Made by a program: the position numbers and the translations under genes | The notes under the pieces: generated by a model | What the model was told of the DNA's origin: nothing | The model's input: only the letters and a program-made list of their open reading frames with translations | The model's database searches: none | Assembly: GCA_020072965.1 (NCBI GenBank) | Contig: JAIQFY010000024.1 | Coordinates: 1-64,000 of the forward strand | DNA: 64,000 bases | Origin: Terriglobia bacterium | GTDB lineage: Bacteria; Acidobacteriota; Terriglobia; JAIQFV01 | Direction: 5' to 3' | Shown here: piece after piece, positions 9,401 through 17,411 of the stretch | Position numbering within the stretch: the first letter of the stretch is position 1 | Layout: every line of letters starts with the position of its first letter

Positions 9401-10193
9401 GCTCCTTGTAACGCCGCGCCTTCGAGGCCTGTCGCTTTAACGAGTTCAACTGGCGAGTGACTTCTTCGATGATATCGCTAACGCGGGAGAGATTCAGCTT
9501 CGCGGACTCCAATTTCGCCTCCGCCAGCTTTCTCTTCGCTTTGTATTTGGTCGTCCCCGCGGCCTCTTCAATCAGGATGCGGCGATCGTTAGGCTTGCTG
9601 CTGAGGATTTGTCCCACGCGCCCTTGTTCAATAATGGCATAAGAATTGGGACCGAGCCCGGTTCCCATGAATAACTCCTGAATGTCCCGCAAACGACATT
9701 GTCTTCCATTAAGGTAATACTCACTTTCCCCTGAACGATAAAGTTTGCGCGTGACAAGAACCTCCCCCGGTCGCGGTTCCATCTTTCTCCTGGCCCGAGT
9801 TCTCCGAGTTGGAGTGGAGCCGGTGCCTTCCTCGGACGACTCGGCCTGGACGGGTTGTTCCTCCTGGAACAAGTCCTCCTGTCTCCCCTCCGGCGTCATT
9901 TCCCCGGACTCACGACCAAATTCAGGGTCCACCAGCGTCAGGGAAACTTGCGCCAGTCCCAAGGGCTGCCGGTCGCGGGTCCCATTGAAGATCACATCTT
10001 CCATTGATGAACCCCGCAAACTCTTGACACTCTGTTCTCCCAACACCCAGGAAATGGCATCCGCGATATTGGACTTCCCGCAACCATTCGGCCCAACAAT
10101 CGCGGTGACGCCACTCCCCTCCGAAAACATCAGTTCGGCTTTATCGCAAAATGATTTAAACCCGATCATTTCAATGCGCGTTAACTTCAGCAC
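6483..10193 (-). CDS. smc: Chromosome segregation protein SMC
   Basis: This 1236-aa ATPase condenses and segregates the chromosome with ScpA/ScpB. The N-terminal head has Walker A GPNGCGKS (34-41). Long coiled coils flank a hinge near the middle (TSLYPGFKTMGVLADFI onward). The C-terminal head has LLSGGEKALTAIA and Walker B FCVMDEVDAPLDE. Residues 94-142 form an acidic-then-basic low-complexity insert where most SMCs have a short loop before VTRKLYRSGESEYYLNG. It is a single gene on the minus strand, with its promoter about 90 bp upstream. Confidence 0.97.
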   Translation of the reverse strand: MLKLTRIEMIGFKSFCDKAELMFSEGSGVTAIVGPNGCGKSNIADAISWVLGEQSVKSLRGSSMEDVIFNGTRDRQPLGLAQVSLTLVDPEFGRESGEMTPEGRQEDLFQEEQPVQAESSEEGTGSTPTRRTRARRKMEPRPGEVLVTRKLYRSGESEYYLNGRQCRLRDIQELFMGTGLGPNSYAIIEQGRVGQILSSKPNDRRILIEEAAGTTKYKAKRKLAEAKLESAKLNLSRVSDIIEEVTRQLNSLKRQASKARRYKELREELREKATTILFNQLVGIEETITRTQSELTQAVAQAESAQQGMRALELEQETSQQRSFELEDRLRQRQGALSQANLEQDRAQNRIVYTRQQAEALEQRLQELENESATVAGLMQSLESEVTTKRAEDDQLQREVQGLETEVADRAEVANDSGGQLQALEDGLERLRTELIEAVQQAATLNNQILQIDEADARLGAQRERLERELGQAGGEAGEFGESRRQLTQIAGKERADLEQVSAELAERAADLEACRTRDSVLEAALDELKRQQADAQARQHSIEDVILHHAYVDEGVKKLLTSDLTSLYPGFKTMGVLADFIEVESEFEQAIEEYLKDELEFLVVESSEVAQQGIAVLRTQTGGRSTFVVDRAARPLKTQKPQPDAAILALPGVHGAVRSLVRLQGRLAEATDQMLPLLSQAYMVNSFETADRLARQFPDAAFVTRDGEVFRGCWIRGGRKSGAGPLALKRELRALSTKLSAFEKELTDRISQQAELRLRKTQIEAAVQTLGERRIDLEKRQVGSDHRMQQLDAEITRAEQKIAVLLGELSRLDLERQLAREAQATSQHELDALEAKKLAIEEKILKQSEQARDLKASKETLNLEISEMRSRLATLTERKQSSRETLERLLHRQEEVRQRQERLNQQKTAALEEQEAMRSSLVQLETEVHRLSRVKAELEEAIAASTREAESFRAKLIEIDEQLKSQRDTLSQLMEARSAIEVTAAKLESEVAHVREDCGRELDRPWEEVRLLQIARLEGEALQEAVAAQAQLRQRIDGMGAINMMALEEYAECEQRHTFLDTQRKDLLDSIADTTQTILEIDEVSRRQFEEAFNSINENFQETFKQLFGGGFGSMKLTDENDLQQSGIDLHVQPPGKRLQNVLLLSGGEKALTAIALLLAIFRYQPSPFCVMDEVDAPLDEANIERFTRMIGQLSGDTHFIVITHNKKTMEIARSMYGVTMQEAGVSKLVSVKFD

Positions 10194-10286
10194 CAGTTCA
10201 CCCTCTGGAAAAATAGTCGTAATGAGATTTCGAGCGCAGGTCAGTCCATGGAAAGGCTAACAAATACCACCTGTGGAATCTCGCGG

Positions 10287-10315
10287 AGTGTACCATACTA
10301 TATCTTGAATTGCAA
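10287..10315 (-). promoter_or_regulatory. Probable sigma-70 promoter of smc
   Basis: On the minus strand: TTGCAA (10315-10310), a 17-bp spacer and TACACT (10292-10287). The predicted start leaves a leader of about 85 bases before the smc ATG at 10193. Confidence 0.5.
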
Positions 10316-10568
10316 AAGTCTCTCCAGTCTCCCTCCGGTCCGGGCACCAGCCCTGAGGAATTCCCGCTGAGGGACGCCTTCCATCGCAACAAAAGAGGAG
10401 CCGGGGTCAAGGCTGTGGAAGATGAAACGAAACCCCAGACCACGCGATCCGCCTCGCCAACGGAAATGAATTGCGGAGCGGAGTGGCGTGGACCTCTCTC
10501 GATTCACCGATCAGCCTTCGCACTGGACTCAAAAATGCAACCAAATCTGCCCCCCAGCGTCTTATACA

Positions 10569-10582
10569 CTTAACGCGTTAAG
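10569..10582. promoter_or_regulatory. Perfect 14-bp palindrome CTTAACGCGTTAAG
   Basis: A perfect dyad in the 470-bp smc/nuclease intergenic region, 80 bp before the nuclease start. It is the size of a dimeric repressor half-site pair. Apart from this and the smc promoter, the intergenic region shows nothing recognisable. Confidence 0.3.
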
Positions 10583-10661
10583 GAGTCAGAAGGAATTCAC
10601 GATTCCTTTTCATAGGGTTTGTGCGGAAGTTATCTTCTTGAATGAGGGCCTGGAGGCCGGG

Positions 10662-11654
10662 ATGTCCGCCGCATCGGGTAAGATCTGCCGGATTTTTATA
10701 TTGATGTTGGCCGCGTTGTTCAGTCCGATGACACTGGCCTGGGGGCCTGATGGCCATAGATTCATCAACCGGGCGGCACTCGAACACCTCCCTTCGACCT
10801 TGCCGGCCTTCACAAAGTCCGATCTTTCATTGGTTGAATATCTCGCCAACGAGCCGGATCGCTGGGACGGCCTCTCCCTGGGGCCCGCACAATCTCCGGA
10901 TCACTTCATTGATCTTGAAAGCGTAGACTTTTTAAAAGAGCTCCCCAGGGGCCGGTTCGAATACATCCGTGCGCTGGAGGCGCGCCGGGTGGAACTTCTA
11001 GCGAAAGGCAAGACGGGAGAAGCCGAAGAATTATTGCCGGAGAGGGTGGGCTTCCAGCCCTATGTAACCTGTGAAGTCTACGAAAGGCTGGTGGTCGCTT
11101 TCAGGCAGTATCGCATTGCATTCGACCGGCAACTCCCCACCCTTCCCGCAAAAAAGTCGGCATTATTTTATATGGGTTGGCTGGGACATTACGTCGGAGA
11201 TGGCGCGAATCCTTTACACACCACGGTCAATTACAATGGCTGGGTGGAACCGAACGCAAACGGGTTCACGGTGGAACAGAACACTCATTTCAAGTTCGAA
11301 TCCCAATTCGTCCACGATCATCTCACAGCGGCCGATTTTGAATCGAAGGTCCACAGCCCCTCGGTCATTCGAGATGTGTTTAAAGATTACCTGGACTATC
11401 TGAAGAATGCTCACACGCTGGTCTTCTCTCTGTACCAGCTCGAGAAGGAGGGGGCGTTCAACGGGGAAGGCACTGAGCGTGGGAAACAGTACGTTGCGAA
11501 TCGGCTGGCCGCAGGGGCACAAAAGCTAGTAGATCTTTGGTATTCCGCCTGGCTTGCCAGCGCGGAGGCGCCGCCGCGTTGGGCACGACCCCAAGGCCGT
11601 AAACGTGAAAGGGGATCCGGTCCCCCCGAGACGGGCAAACCCAAGGCCTATTGA
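10662..11654 (+). CDS. Secreted S1/P1-type nuclease or zinc-dependent phospholipase C-like protein
   Basis: This 330-aa exported protein has a signal peptide ending near MTLA, just before WGPDGHRFIN. In the S1/P1 nuclease-phospholipase C fold the mature N-terminal Trp and nearby His are zinc ligands, and here Trp follows the predicted cleavage site. Further ligand-like motifs are DHFIDLE, YMGWLGHYVGDGANPLHTT and NTHFKFESQFVHDH. The start at 10662 has GGAGG five bases upstream, rejecting a longer open frame. The C-terminal 25 residues are basic and Pro-rich. The substrate (nucleic acid or phospholipid) cannot be chosen from sequence. Confidence 0.75.
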   Translation: MSAASGKICRIFILMLAALFSPMTLAWGPDGHRFINRAALEHLPSTLPAFTKSDLSLVEYLANEPDRWDGLSLGPAQSPDHFIDLESVDFLKELPRGRFEYIRALEARRVELLAKGKTGEAEELLPERVGFQPYVTCEVYERLVVAFRQYRIAFDRQLPTLPAKKSALFYMGWLGHYVGDGANPLHTTVNYNGWVEPNANGFTVEQNTHFKFESQFVHDHLTAADFESKVHSPSVIRDVFKDYLDYLKNAHTLVFSLYQLEKEGAFNGEGTERGKQYVANRLAAGAQKLVDLWYSAWLASAEAPPRWARPQGRKRERGSGPPETGKPKAY

Positions 11655-12556
11655 CGGATCAGCAGATAGATCCTCTTGGCCAGCGCGGACATGGCCTCCC
11701 GGTGCTCCAGGGCGTTCAGCCACCGGGAGGGGATTCCCTCGAGGCCATAGTGGGCCCCGGCGAGCGCACCGGTGACCGCCGCCAGGGCATAAACATCTTC
11801 ACCACAGTTGACAGCGGCGATGACAGCCTCTTCCACACTTCCGGTCTTCAGAAGACACCATAAAGCGGATTGGACCGTATCCACCACGAATCCCGAAGCG
11901 ATGAGATCGTCTTCTCCCAAATAATCGATCTCATCAAGAATGTTTTTCCACAAATTGTTTTTTTTGCCGAAAAGATATTCGATGCTGTGGGCACGGGGAT
12001 CTTTCTCATCATTGTGGATAAGCTCCGAAATCATCAGGTTCAGCAGCACAACTCCTGAGGTGACGATCGGATCCGCGTGCGTAATCATGGCCGAGTTGGC
12101 AGAGTGGGTGACAAGAGACACCGCATCGGAGGCGTACCGCAAGGCCACGGGTAGGGATCGAACCAGGGCACCGTTTCCAGCGCTTGATTGGAGGCGCTTT
12201 GCGTAGACTTTCTGAGATGCCGTCCTCCAGTTTTCTCCTTTGCTCAATCGCTTGAAGGACGCCACCGTGGTCTTTCCGATCCCTTTCGGCTTGGTTTTAT
12301 ACCACTGCAACAATTTAATGACGGCCCGGTCCACGTTAAAGGCCCCCTCTTCGAGGATGGACTCCAACACACATACCATCATCTGCGAGTCGTCGGAGAA
12401 CTGCCCCGGGCGGAGATGCAGCCAGCCTCCACCCAGCATTTCTCGAACTTCAACGTATTGTTCCCGGACATCGTCGCGGGAAAGGAATTGAACCGGGGCG
12501 GTCAACGCGTCGCCCACAGCCGCCCCAAGAATCACGCCCTGAAATTTTGAGATCAT
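11648..12556 (-). CDS. ADP-ribosylglycohydrolase family protein with altered metal site
   Basis: This 302-aa DraG/ARH-fold protein would hydrolyse ADP-ribose linkages if active. Family features are the N-terminal GVILGAAVGDALTAPVQF, the first metal motif as FSDDSQMM (Ser54-Asp55-Asp56-Ser57), GNGALVRSLP and the C-terminal GALAGAHYGLEGIP. The second metal motif, normally GGD-x-DT, reads GEDVYA (252-257): the first Asp stays, but the second Asp is Tyr and the Thr is Ala. Activity is therefore doubtful. Its stop overlaps the convergent nuclease gene by 7 bp. Confidence 0.85.
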   Translation of the reverse strand: MISKFQGVILGAAVGDALTAPVQFLSRDDVREQYVEVREMLGGGWLHLRPGQFSDDSQMMVCVLESILEEGAFNVDRAVIKLLQWYKTKPKGIGKTTVASFKRLSKGENWRTASQKVYAKRLQSSAGNGALVRSLPVALRYASDAVSLVTHSANSAMITHADPIVTSGVVLLNLMISELIHNDEKDPRAHSIEYLFGKKNNLWKNILDEIDYLGEDDLIASGFVVDTVQSALWCLLKTGSVEEAVIAAVNCGEDVYALAAVTGALAGAHYGLEGIPSRWLNALEHREAMSALAKRIYLLIRQ

Positions 12557-12649
12557 TCTACCGGCCCAGGAAAGAAACCTTCAACAAGATTGCACCGATC
12601 GTTTTCTCTAACGCAGGACTTCTCTCAGAGTGCGTCCATATCATCAATC

Positions 12650-13537
12650 TTACTCGATTGACGCGATGGCCGCCATCATTCGACCGGTTCGGCCGTTCTC
12701 CTTGCGATGTGAAAAAAATAACTCGGGTTGACATCCCGTACACGCCGGACTCATGGATATATTCTCGGCGCGCAAGCCGGCCTCCATCAACTGGTCGCGA
12801 TTGGCGGCGGCGAGATCGAGCAAGAACTTCTTCCCCCGTCCGGCACCGCCTCCCGACCTCTCGTCGGGAAGCGTCTGCTTCCCGCCGCCCGGCGACCTCG
12901 AAAAGTATCTGTCCGCGCCAAGGATTGTTTTCTGAAGTGCCGCAAGGACATCTTCGCCCACCTCATAACAACACGCCCGTATGGACGGCCCGAGGGCGGC
13001 CTTCAAGCCCGAGGCCGGTCCACCCCCTTTCCGAACGAGGGTTTCCACGGTCTTTGCGGCAATCCCCTGTGCTGTTCCTCGCCAGCCTGCGTGCACGACG
13101 CCGATGGCATGAGATCCCGAGTCGACCATGAGGATTGGAACACAATCAGCCGTGAGGACTGTCAGAACAACTTGTGGAACCGCCGTGACCACAGCATCCG
13201 CCTCGATGTTCGGGTTCGTGAGGTTCCCGGATTCGATGAGCGCAACTCGATTGGAATGGATTTGCTGCAAGTGGACAACAGAGAAGCCCTGCATTCCGAT
13301 CGCCTCGAAGAAGGCGCCGCGATTGGCTTCGACTGCCTTTCGTAAGTCGAACTCTGTGAAACCCAGGTTAAGCGAGGCTTTCGGAAAGACACTCTGCCCC
13401 CCCACCCGGGTCGAAAATCCATGACGCAGCCAGGGGATGCCATCCAGGGTGGGAGACTTCAGGATGTGGAGGTCTTTTTCCTTGAGTTCTACAAATTTCT
13501 CGCTAGAATTTCGAGCAATGAGCCTCGGTTCTGTCAT
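12650..13537 (-). CDS. pgeF: Peptidoglycan editing factor / laccase-domain protein (YfiH family)
   Basis: This 295-aa Zn/Cu-binding protein of the YfiH/LACC1 family has been reported to edit peptidoglycan peptides and to have purine-nucleoside phosphorylase/deaminase activity. The His-Cys-His ligands are in QQIHSNRV, LTADCVPILM and VVHAGWRGT; a CCYEVG motif follows. A Gly-rich loop (SGGGAGRGKK) interrupts the usual C-terminal region. ATG 13537 is preferred; a GTG at 13555 would abut the divergent acpS start. There is no clear Shine-Dalgarno. Confidence 0.88.
   Translation of the reverse strand: MTEPRLIARNSSEKFVELKEKDLHILKSPTLDGIPWLRHGFSTRVGGQSVFPKASLNLGFTEFDLRKAVEANRGAFFEAIGMQGFSVVHLQQIHSNRVALIESGNLTNPNIEADAVVTAVPQVVLTVLTADCVPILMVDSGSHAIGVVHAGWRGTAQGIAAKTVETLVRKGGGPASGLKAALGPSIRACCYEVGEDVLAALQKTILGADRYFSRSPGGGKQTLPDERSGGGAGRGKKFLLDLAAANRDQLMEAGLRAENISMSPACTGCQPELFFSHRKENGRTGRMMAAIASIE
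13482..13509 (+). promoter_or_regulatory. Candidate promoter of acpS inside pgeF 5' end
   Basis: TTGAGT (13482-13487), a 16-bp spacer and TAGAAT (13504-13509). It lies within the divergent pgeF coding start because only 18 bp separate the two genes. Confidence 0.4.
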
Positions 13538-13555
13538 CAAAGAAAGGCCCCGCAC

Positions 13556-13936
13556 GTGACTATTGGAATCGGCATTGATCTCATTGAACTGAATCGTGTT
13601 CGGTCGTCACTGAGAAAGCATGGAGATCGTTTTAAGAGACGGCTCTTTACAGATCACGAGATCGAGTATTGTGATGCCAAAGGGTCGAACGCATTTCGAC
13701 ACTATGCCGCCCGTTTCTCAGCCAAGGAGGCTGTGATGAAAGCCCTCGGCCTGGGTTGGCAGAAAGGAACCTCCTGGAAGGAGATCGAAGTTTATCGAAG
13801 CGAAATGGGCCAACCCCAAATCCGACTATCGGGGTCGACTGCCCGGACCGCCCTCAAGCTCAAATCAAAGAGGGTCCTGCTTTCACTTACCCATTCGGAA
13901 CACTACGCTGCCGCATTTGTCGTCATTGAGGGGTAA
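13556..13936 (+). CDS. acpS: Holo-[acyl-carrier-protein] synthase
   Basis: This 126-aa phosphopantetheinyl transferase activates acyl carrier protein for lipid synthesis. It starts at GTG with TIGIGIDLIELNRV, where the Asp is the Mg2+ ligand, and has RFSAKEAVMKALGLGW with the catalytic Glu-Lys. The C-terminal LSLTHSEHYAAAFVVIE closes the fold. A frame open to 13421 was rejected because conserved sequence begins exactly at this GTG, with AAAGG about eight bases upstream. It diverges from pgeF. Confidence 0.93.
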   Translation: MTIGIGIDLIELNRVRSSLRKHGDRFKRRLFTDHEIEYCDAKGSNAFRHYAARFSAKEAVMKALGLGWQKGTSWKEIEVYRSEMGQPQIRLSGSTARTALKLKSKRVLLSLTHSEHYAAAFVVIEG

Positions 13937-13972
13937 ATCGCGAAAGGTCAGAGAGGACGAGCGACGATGGCC

Positions 13973-15349
13973 CTACCTGCTCCCCACCACGCCCCCTGTC
14001 AGCAGGCCATGGTCAATTCCTGAAATTTTCACTTCCACGATTTGGTTCGGATCAATCGCAGGACCCTCAACATGCACAGCAAGAAAGTTCTCGCTCATCG
14101 CATCGGTGAAGTCATGGTCTGCCCGATCCAGCGTCACAACGGAAAGCACCCTTCCCACCATCTGCTGCTGGAACTCAAATTTCTTTCTCTTGCCCAAATC
14201 TCTCAACTCCTGGCTGCGGTGTTTGATGACTTGAGGACTGACCTGGCCGTGCATTTCCGCCGCCAGAGTCCCTGGCCTGGGAGAAAATGAAAAGACATGG
14301 AGGTAAGTGAGGGGTGAGCGTTCGATGAATGCCATTGTGGCTCGATGTTCCTCTTCAGTTTCTCCCGGAAACCCGGTAATGACATCGGCTCCGATGGCCG
14401 CGTCAGGAATCTTCCGGCGGATGGAGCAGACTACCTGGGCATACTGATCGGAGGTGTATGGCCGCCGCATCAATCGAAGAATGCGATCGACGCCGCTTTG
14501 CAGCGGTATGTGCAGATGCTTCGCAAACCTCCTGGAGCGGGTAACATGGTCGATGACCCCCTCGCTCACTTCCAGGGGTTCAATGGAGCTGAGCCGAATC
14601 CGGCATAAGTCCTTGACGTTTTCCAGCGCCTCCAACAGGCTCAGAAGGCTCGAGCGTGCCTTGAGGTCCCGGCCATAGCTGCCGAGGTGAATCCCGGAAA
14701 GGACAAGTTCTTTGTATCCTTCGGCCGCCAGGCTTTCAACCTGTTTCAGCACTTCATCCGGTGGAAGACTGCGGCTTCGACCCCGGACTGCCGGGATGAT
14801 ACAGAACGAACAATTGGCATCACAGCCATCCTGGATTTTCAGTGAGGGCCGCGTCCGCTCGGTCGCCGCAAAAAGCGCTTGTCCGACAAAGGGTGTCTTC
14901 TCAAAGCGAGTAAACTGATCGATATAGACTTCAGCGGTACAGGAGGGCGCCAGCGATCTTTCGTTTGCGTCGGGGGGGTCATCCGTGGCTGCTTCTTGCA
15001 GTCCCGAGGCCATCTTCTGATCCACAATCTGGGCCAGCAGGTGCTTGTGTGAATTGCCCACGACGCAATAAACCCCGGGAAGCTGCCGGATTTCCTCCGG
15101 CGCCCTTTGTGCATAACACCCTGTGACTACAATCTTTGCCTGAGGGTTTTCGCGCCGCACCCTGCGGACCGTTTGCCGCGCATCCCGGTCTGCCGCTGCG
15201 GTCACAGTGCAAGTGTTCAAGATGACAATGCGGGCATCCGCAATCGATGGCGCCTTCTCAAAGGAGCGGGCAAGCATCTCCCGCTCGATCTCGCCGCCAT
15301 CCGCCTGTGTTGCCCGGCAGCCGAAATTGATGATGTGGAAGTTGGACAA
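13973..15349 (-). CDS. mtaB: tRNA (t6A37) methylthiotransferase MtaB-like
   Basis: This 458-aa radical SAM enzyme converts t6A to ms2t6A at position 37 of tRNAs. The N-terminal methylthiotransferase domain carries Cys11, Cys47 and Cys78 for the auxiliary [4Fe-4S] cluster. The radical SAM triad is Cys176/Cys180/Cys183 in DGCDANCSFC. VITGFPGETEEEH and HVFSFSPRPGT are typical of the MtaB branch. A short TRAM-like RNA-binding tail follows residue 385. MiaB-type activity is less likely because the N-terminal FGCRATQAD resembles MtaB. Confidence 0.9.
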   Translation of the reverse strand: MSNFHIINFGCRATQADGGEIEREMLARSFEKAPSIADARIVILNTCTVTAAADRDARQTVRRVRRENPQAKIVVTGCYAQRAPEEIRQLPGVYCVVGNSHKHLLAQIVDQKMASGLQEAATDDPPDANERSLAPSCTAEVYIDQFTRFEKTPFVGQALFAATERTRPSLKIQDGCDANCSFCIIPAVRGRSRSLPPDEVLKQVESLAAEGYKELVLSGIHLGSYGRDLKARSSLLSLLEALENVKDLCRIRLSSIEPLEVSEGVIDHVTRSRRFAKHLHIPLQSGVDRILRLMRRPYTSDQYAQVVCSIRRKIPDAAIGADVITGFPGETEEEHRATMAFIERSPLTYLHVFSFSPRPGTLAAEMHGQVSPQVIKHRSQELRDLGKRKKFEFQQQMVGRVLSVVTLDRADHDFTDAMSENFLAVHVEGPAIDPNQIVEVKISGIDHGLLTGGVVGSR

Positions 15350-15654
15350 TCCTTTCTGTTCCTTTCAAGAATACACCGCTTGAGGCGTGTAATATTATCC
15401 CACGGACTGTGATTTGTATAGGCACCGCCACGGTGTCTAGCCCTCGTGCACCGTTAGTTTCATTTTACCGGTCCATTTGAACTGGAACGAATCCCGGTGG
15501 GATCTCGTTTCCTGGGAAATCCTCCTCAATAAACGCGACTCTGCAATCGACTGCCTTTCCGTGAACTTCGAGGGGGGTTCATCGGAGCGTCGGAATTCGA
15601 CTCCTTTGTCCCGGCCCGGGGCGCCGACTCCTGTTCTTGAGATTTGCAAATTTG
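15350..15654. other. Intergenic region, no supported feature
   Basis: About 300 bp between the rhodanese stop and the mtaB start. It contains a 70-codon open frame with no family resemblance and no other recognisable signal. Confidence 0.5.
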
Positions 15655-16023
15655 CTAGGTTTCTTCCGGCAATCCCAACTCGCGCCAGCGTCGCATGCCC
15701 CCGTCCATAGAGATCACATTCTTATAACCCATTTTCTGAAGGCTATCCGCGGCCAATGCTGATCGGAATCCTCCTCCGCAATACAGAATGATTTCCGCGT
15801 TGGGATCGGGGATTGCATTCTCGATGTCCCGTTCTATAATGCCCTTCCCGAGGTGAATAGCACCTGATGCATGACCTGCCTCCCATTCGCTGTCCTCGCG
15901 GGTGTCAATGAAGAAAAACTTATCTCCGCGATTGATTTTCTCTGCCACTTCCTCGACGGTCAACTCCTTAACCCGCGACTTGGAATCGTTCACAAGAGCA
16001 AGAAAAGCCGGTGAATGCTTCAT
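15655..16023 (-). CDS. Rhodanese-like sulfurtransferase
   Basis: This 122-aa single-domain rhodanese has the active-site loop YCGGGFRS with Cys82 and the conserved FIDTREDSEWEAGHASGAIHL. The family transfers sulfane sulfur to cyanide or protein acceptors; the physiological acceptor is unknown. GGAGG lies before ATG 16023. It is a single gene between mtaB and rlmN, all on the minus strand. Confidence 0.9.
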   Translation of the reverse strand: MKHSPAFLALVNDSKSRVKELTVEEVAEKINRGDKFFFIDTREDSEWEAGHASGAIHLGKGIIERDIENAIPDPNAEIILYCGGGFRSALAADSLQKMGYKNVISMDGGMRRWRELGLPEET

Positions 16024-16130
16024 CTGGACCTCCAGGAATAATTTGTGACTCTAATTGCAGGGACCAGCCGGCTATGACACGGGGGTACACAGCGAGCATC
16101 CCAGCATTCAGGATTCAAGATTCAAATTGT

Positions 16131-16154
16131 AGGGGTGCACAGCCGTGCACCCCT
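16131..16154. terminator. Perfect 10-bp stem-loop between rlmN and the rhodanese gene
   Basis: AGGGGTGCAC and GTGCACCCCT are separated by AGCC. The stem is strong but has no T-run on the minus strand, so it may be a factor-assisted terminator or a small repeat. Three heptads (ATTCAGG, ATTCAAG, ATTCAAA) precede it on the plus strand. Confidence 0.4.
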
Positions 16155-16172
16155 AATTTCAGCATCAGAATT

Positions 16173-17240
16173 TTACCGAACGACACACGCCGGCTCAACT
16201 TCCCGCTTGAGCTGCCCGCAGGCGGCCAGGATATCCAATCCTCGGGGCTTTCGCACAAATACCGAGAGACTCTTCGAGGCCAGGTATTCCTGGAACCTGG
16301 AGAGCCGTTCCACGGGCGATGAGCGAAACGGCAATTCAGCGGCCTCATTCAGCGCCAGCAGGTTGACCTTGGCCCGGATGCCATTCAGTAACTTGACCAG
16401 CCGGCGTGCATCCGCGTCGCTGTCGTTGACGCCGTCCAGCAGGACGTATTCAAAAGTCAAGCGTTCGCGCGGGTAGAGGGGGTAGTCCTGACACGCTCGC
16501 ATCAAGCTGGCCAATGAATACTTTCTGTTGTGGGGCATCAATGCCGTGCGTTGCTCTTCAGTGGTCGCACTCAAAGAAATGGCGAGATGGGGGCGGACGG
16601 GTTCCCTGCCCAGATCATAGATCCTGGGCACCACGCCCGCCGTGGAAAGGGTCATGCGGCGAGGGGATATGGCGAGACCGTTTGGATCGGCGAGGAGACG
16701 GATCGCCGCCATCACGTGGTCGTAATTCAATAAAGGCTCCCCCATGCCCATAAAAACGAGATTCAGGCGCGAACTGGGCCCAAGCGTCCGCGGAGTGTCC
16801 TTCACAATTCCCATCACCTGTCCGACAATTTCGCCCGAACTCAGGTTGCGTTTAAAGCCCAGGGTCGCCGTAAGGCAAAACTTGCAGCGAAAGGAACAAC
16901 CCACCTGGGTCGACAAACAGAGGGTTGTCCGATGCTCTTCCGGGATAAAGACTGCTTCCACGGTCTCGGTCCCGTCGACTTCGAAAAGGTATTTGACCGT
17001 CGAATCCACGGACTGCGACCGGCGAACGACCCGGGGCAGGGTGATCGAAAATTGACTCGAGAGCGCCTGCCGCAATTCCATCCGGAGATCCGTCATGACG
17101 TAAAAATCGCCGATCAATCGTCCGTAAAGATTATGGAATACCTGGCGGGCGCGATAGGGCTCCAGCCCCGAGCTAATGAACAGCTCTTCAAGGCGGGACG
17201 GCTCGATCCCGATTAATTCCAGTTTCTCTCCAGGAGACAT
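16173..17240 (-). CDS. rlmN: Dual-specificity 23S rRNA/tRNA adenine-C2 methyltransferase RlmN
   Basis: This 355-aa radical SAM methylase modifies A2503 of 23S rRNA and A37 of some tRNAs. The [4Fe-4S] cysteines are Cys115/119/122 in VGCSFRCKFC. LVFMGMGEPLLNYD, LSTAGVVPRI and HLAISLSATT are family motifs. The C-terminal LAACGQL provides the second catalytic Cys. ATG 17240 is preferred over an in-frame GTG at 17258. Length and motifs are normal. Confidence 0.95.
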   Translation of the reverse strand: MSPGEKLELIGIEPSRLEELFISSGLEPYRARQVFHNLYGRLIGDFYVMTDLRMELRQALSSQFSITLPRVVRRSQSVDSTVKYLFEVDGTETVEAVFIPEEHRTTLCLSTQVGCSFRCKFCLTATLGFKRNLSSGEIVGQVMGIVKDTPRTLGPSSRLNLVFMGMGEPLLNYDHVMAAIRLLADPNGLAISPRRMTLSTAGVVPRIYDLGREPVRPHLAISLSATTEEQRTALMPHNRKYSLASLMRACQDYPLYPRERLTFEYVLLDGVNDSDADARRLVKLLNGIRAKVNLLALNEAAELPFRSSPVERLSRFQEYLASKSLSVFVRKPRGLDILAACGQLKREVEPACVVR

Positions 17241-17364
17241 GCATGAAAAGTCTAACACGCGGGATGAGGACCCACAAGTCGGGGAGAGGACCGATCAGCC
17301 ATGGCGGGAAGAGTTGAGAGCTTTGTATCCGGCGCCGTCGTCGGTGGCCGCCCGACCCTTTCGA

Positions 17365-17393
17365 TTGTCATCCCCCATTCTGTATGTTACAGT
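17365..17393 (+). promoter_or_regulatory. Candidate sigma-70 promoter of the M16 peptidase gene
   Basis: TTGTCA (17365-17370), a 17-bp spacer and TACAGT (17388-17393). The predicted start is about 12 bases before the ATG at 17412, giving a very short leader without a clear Shine-Dalgarno. Confidence 0.4.
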
Positions 17394-17411
17394 TTGAACG
17401 ACCTTGGCCCG

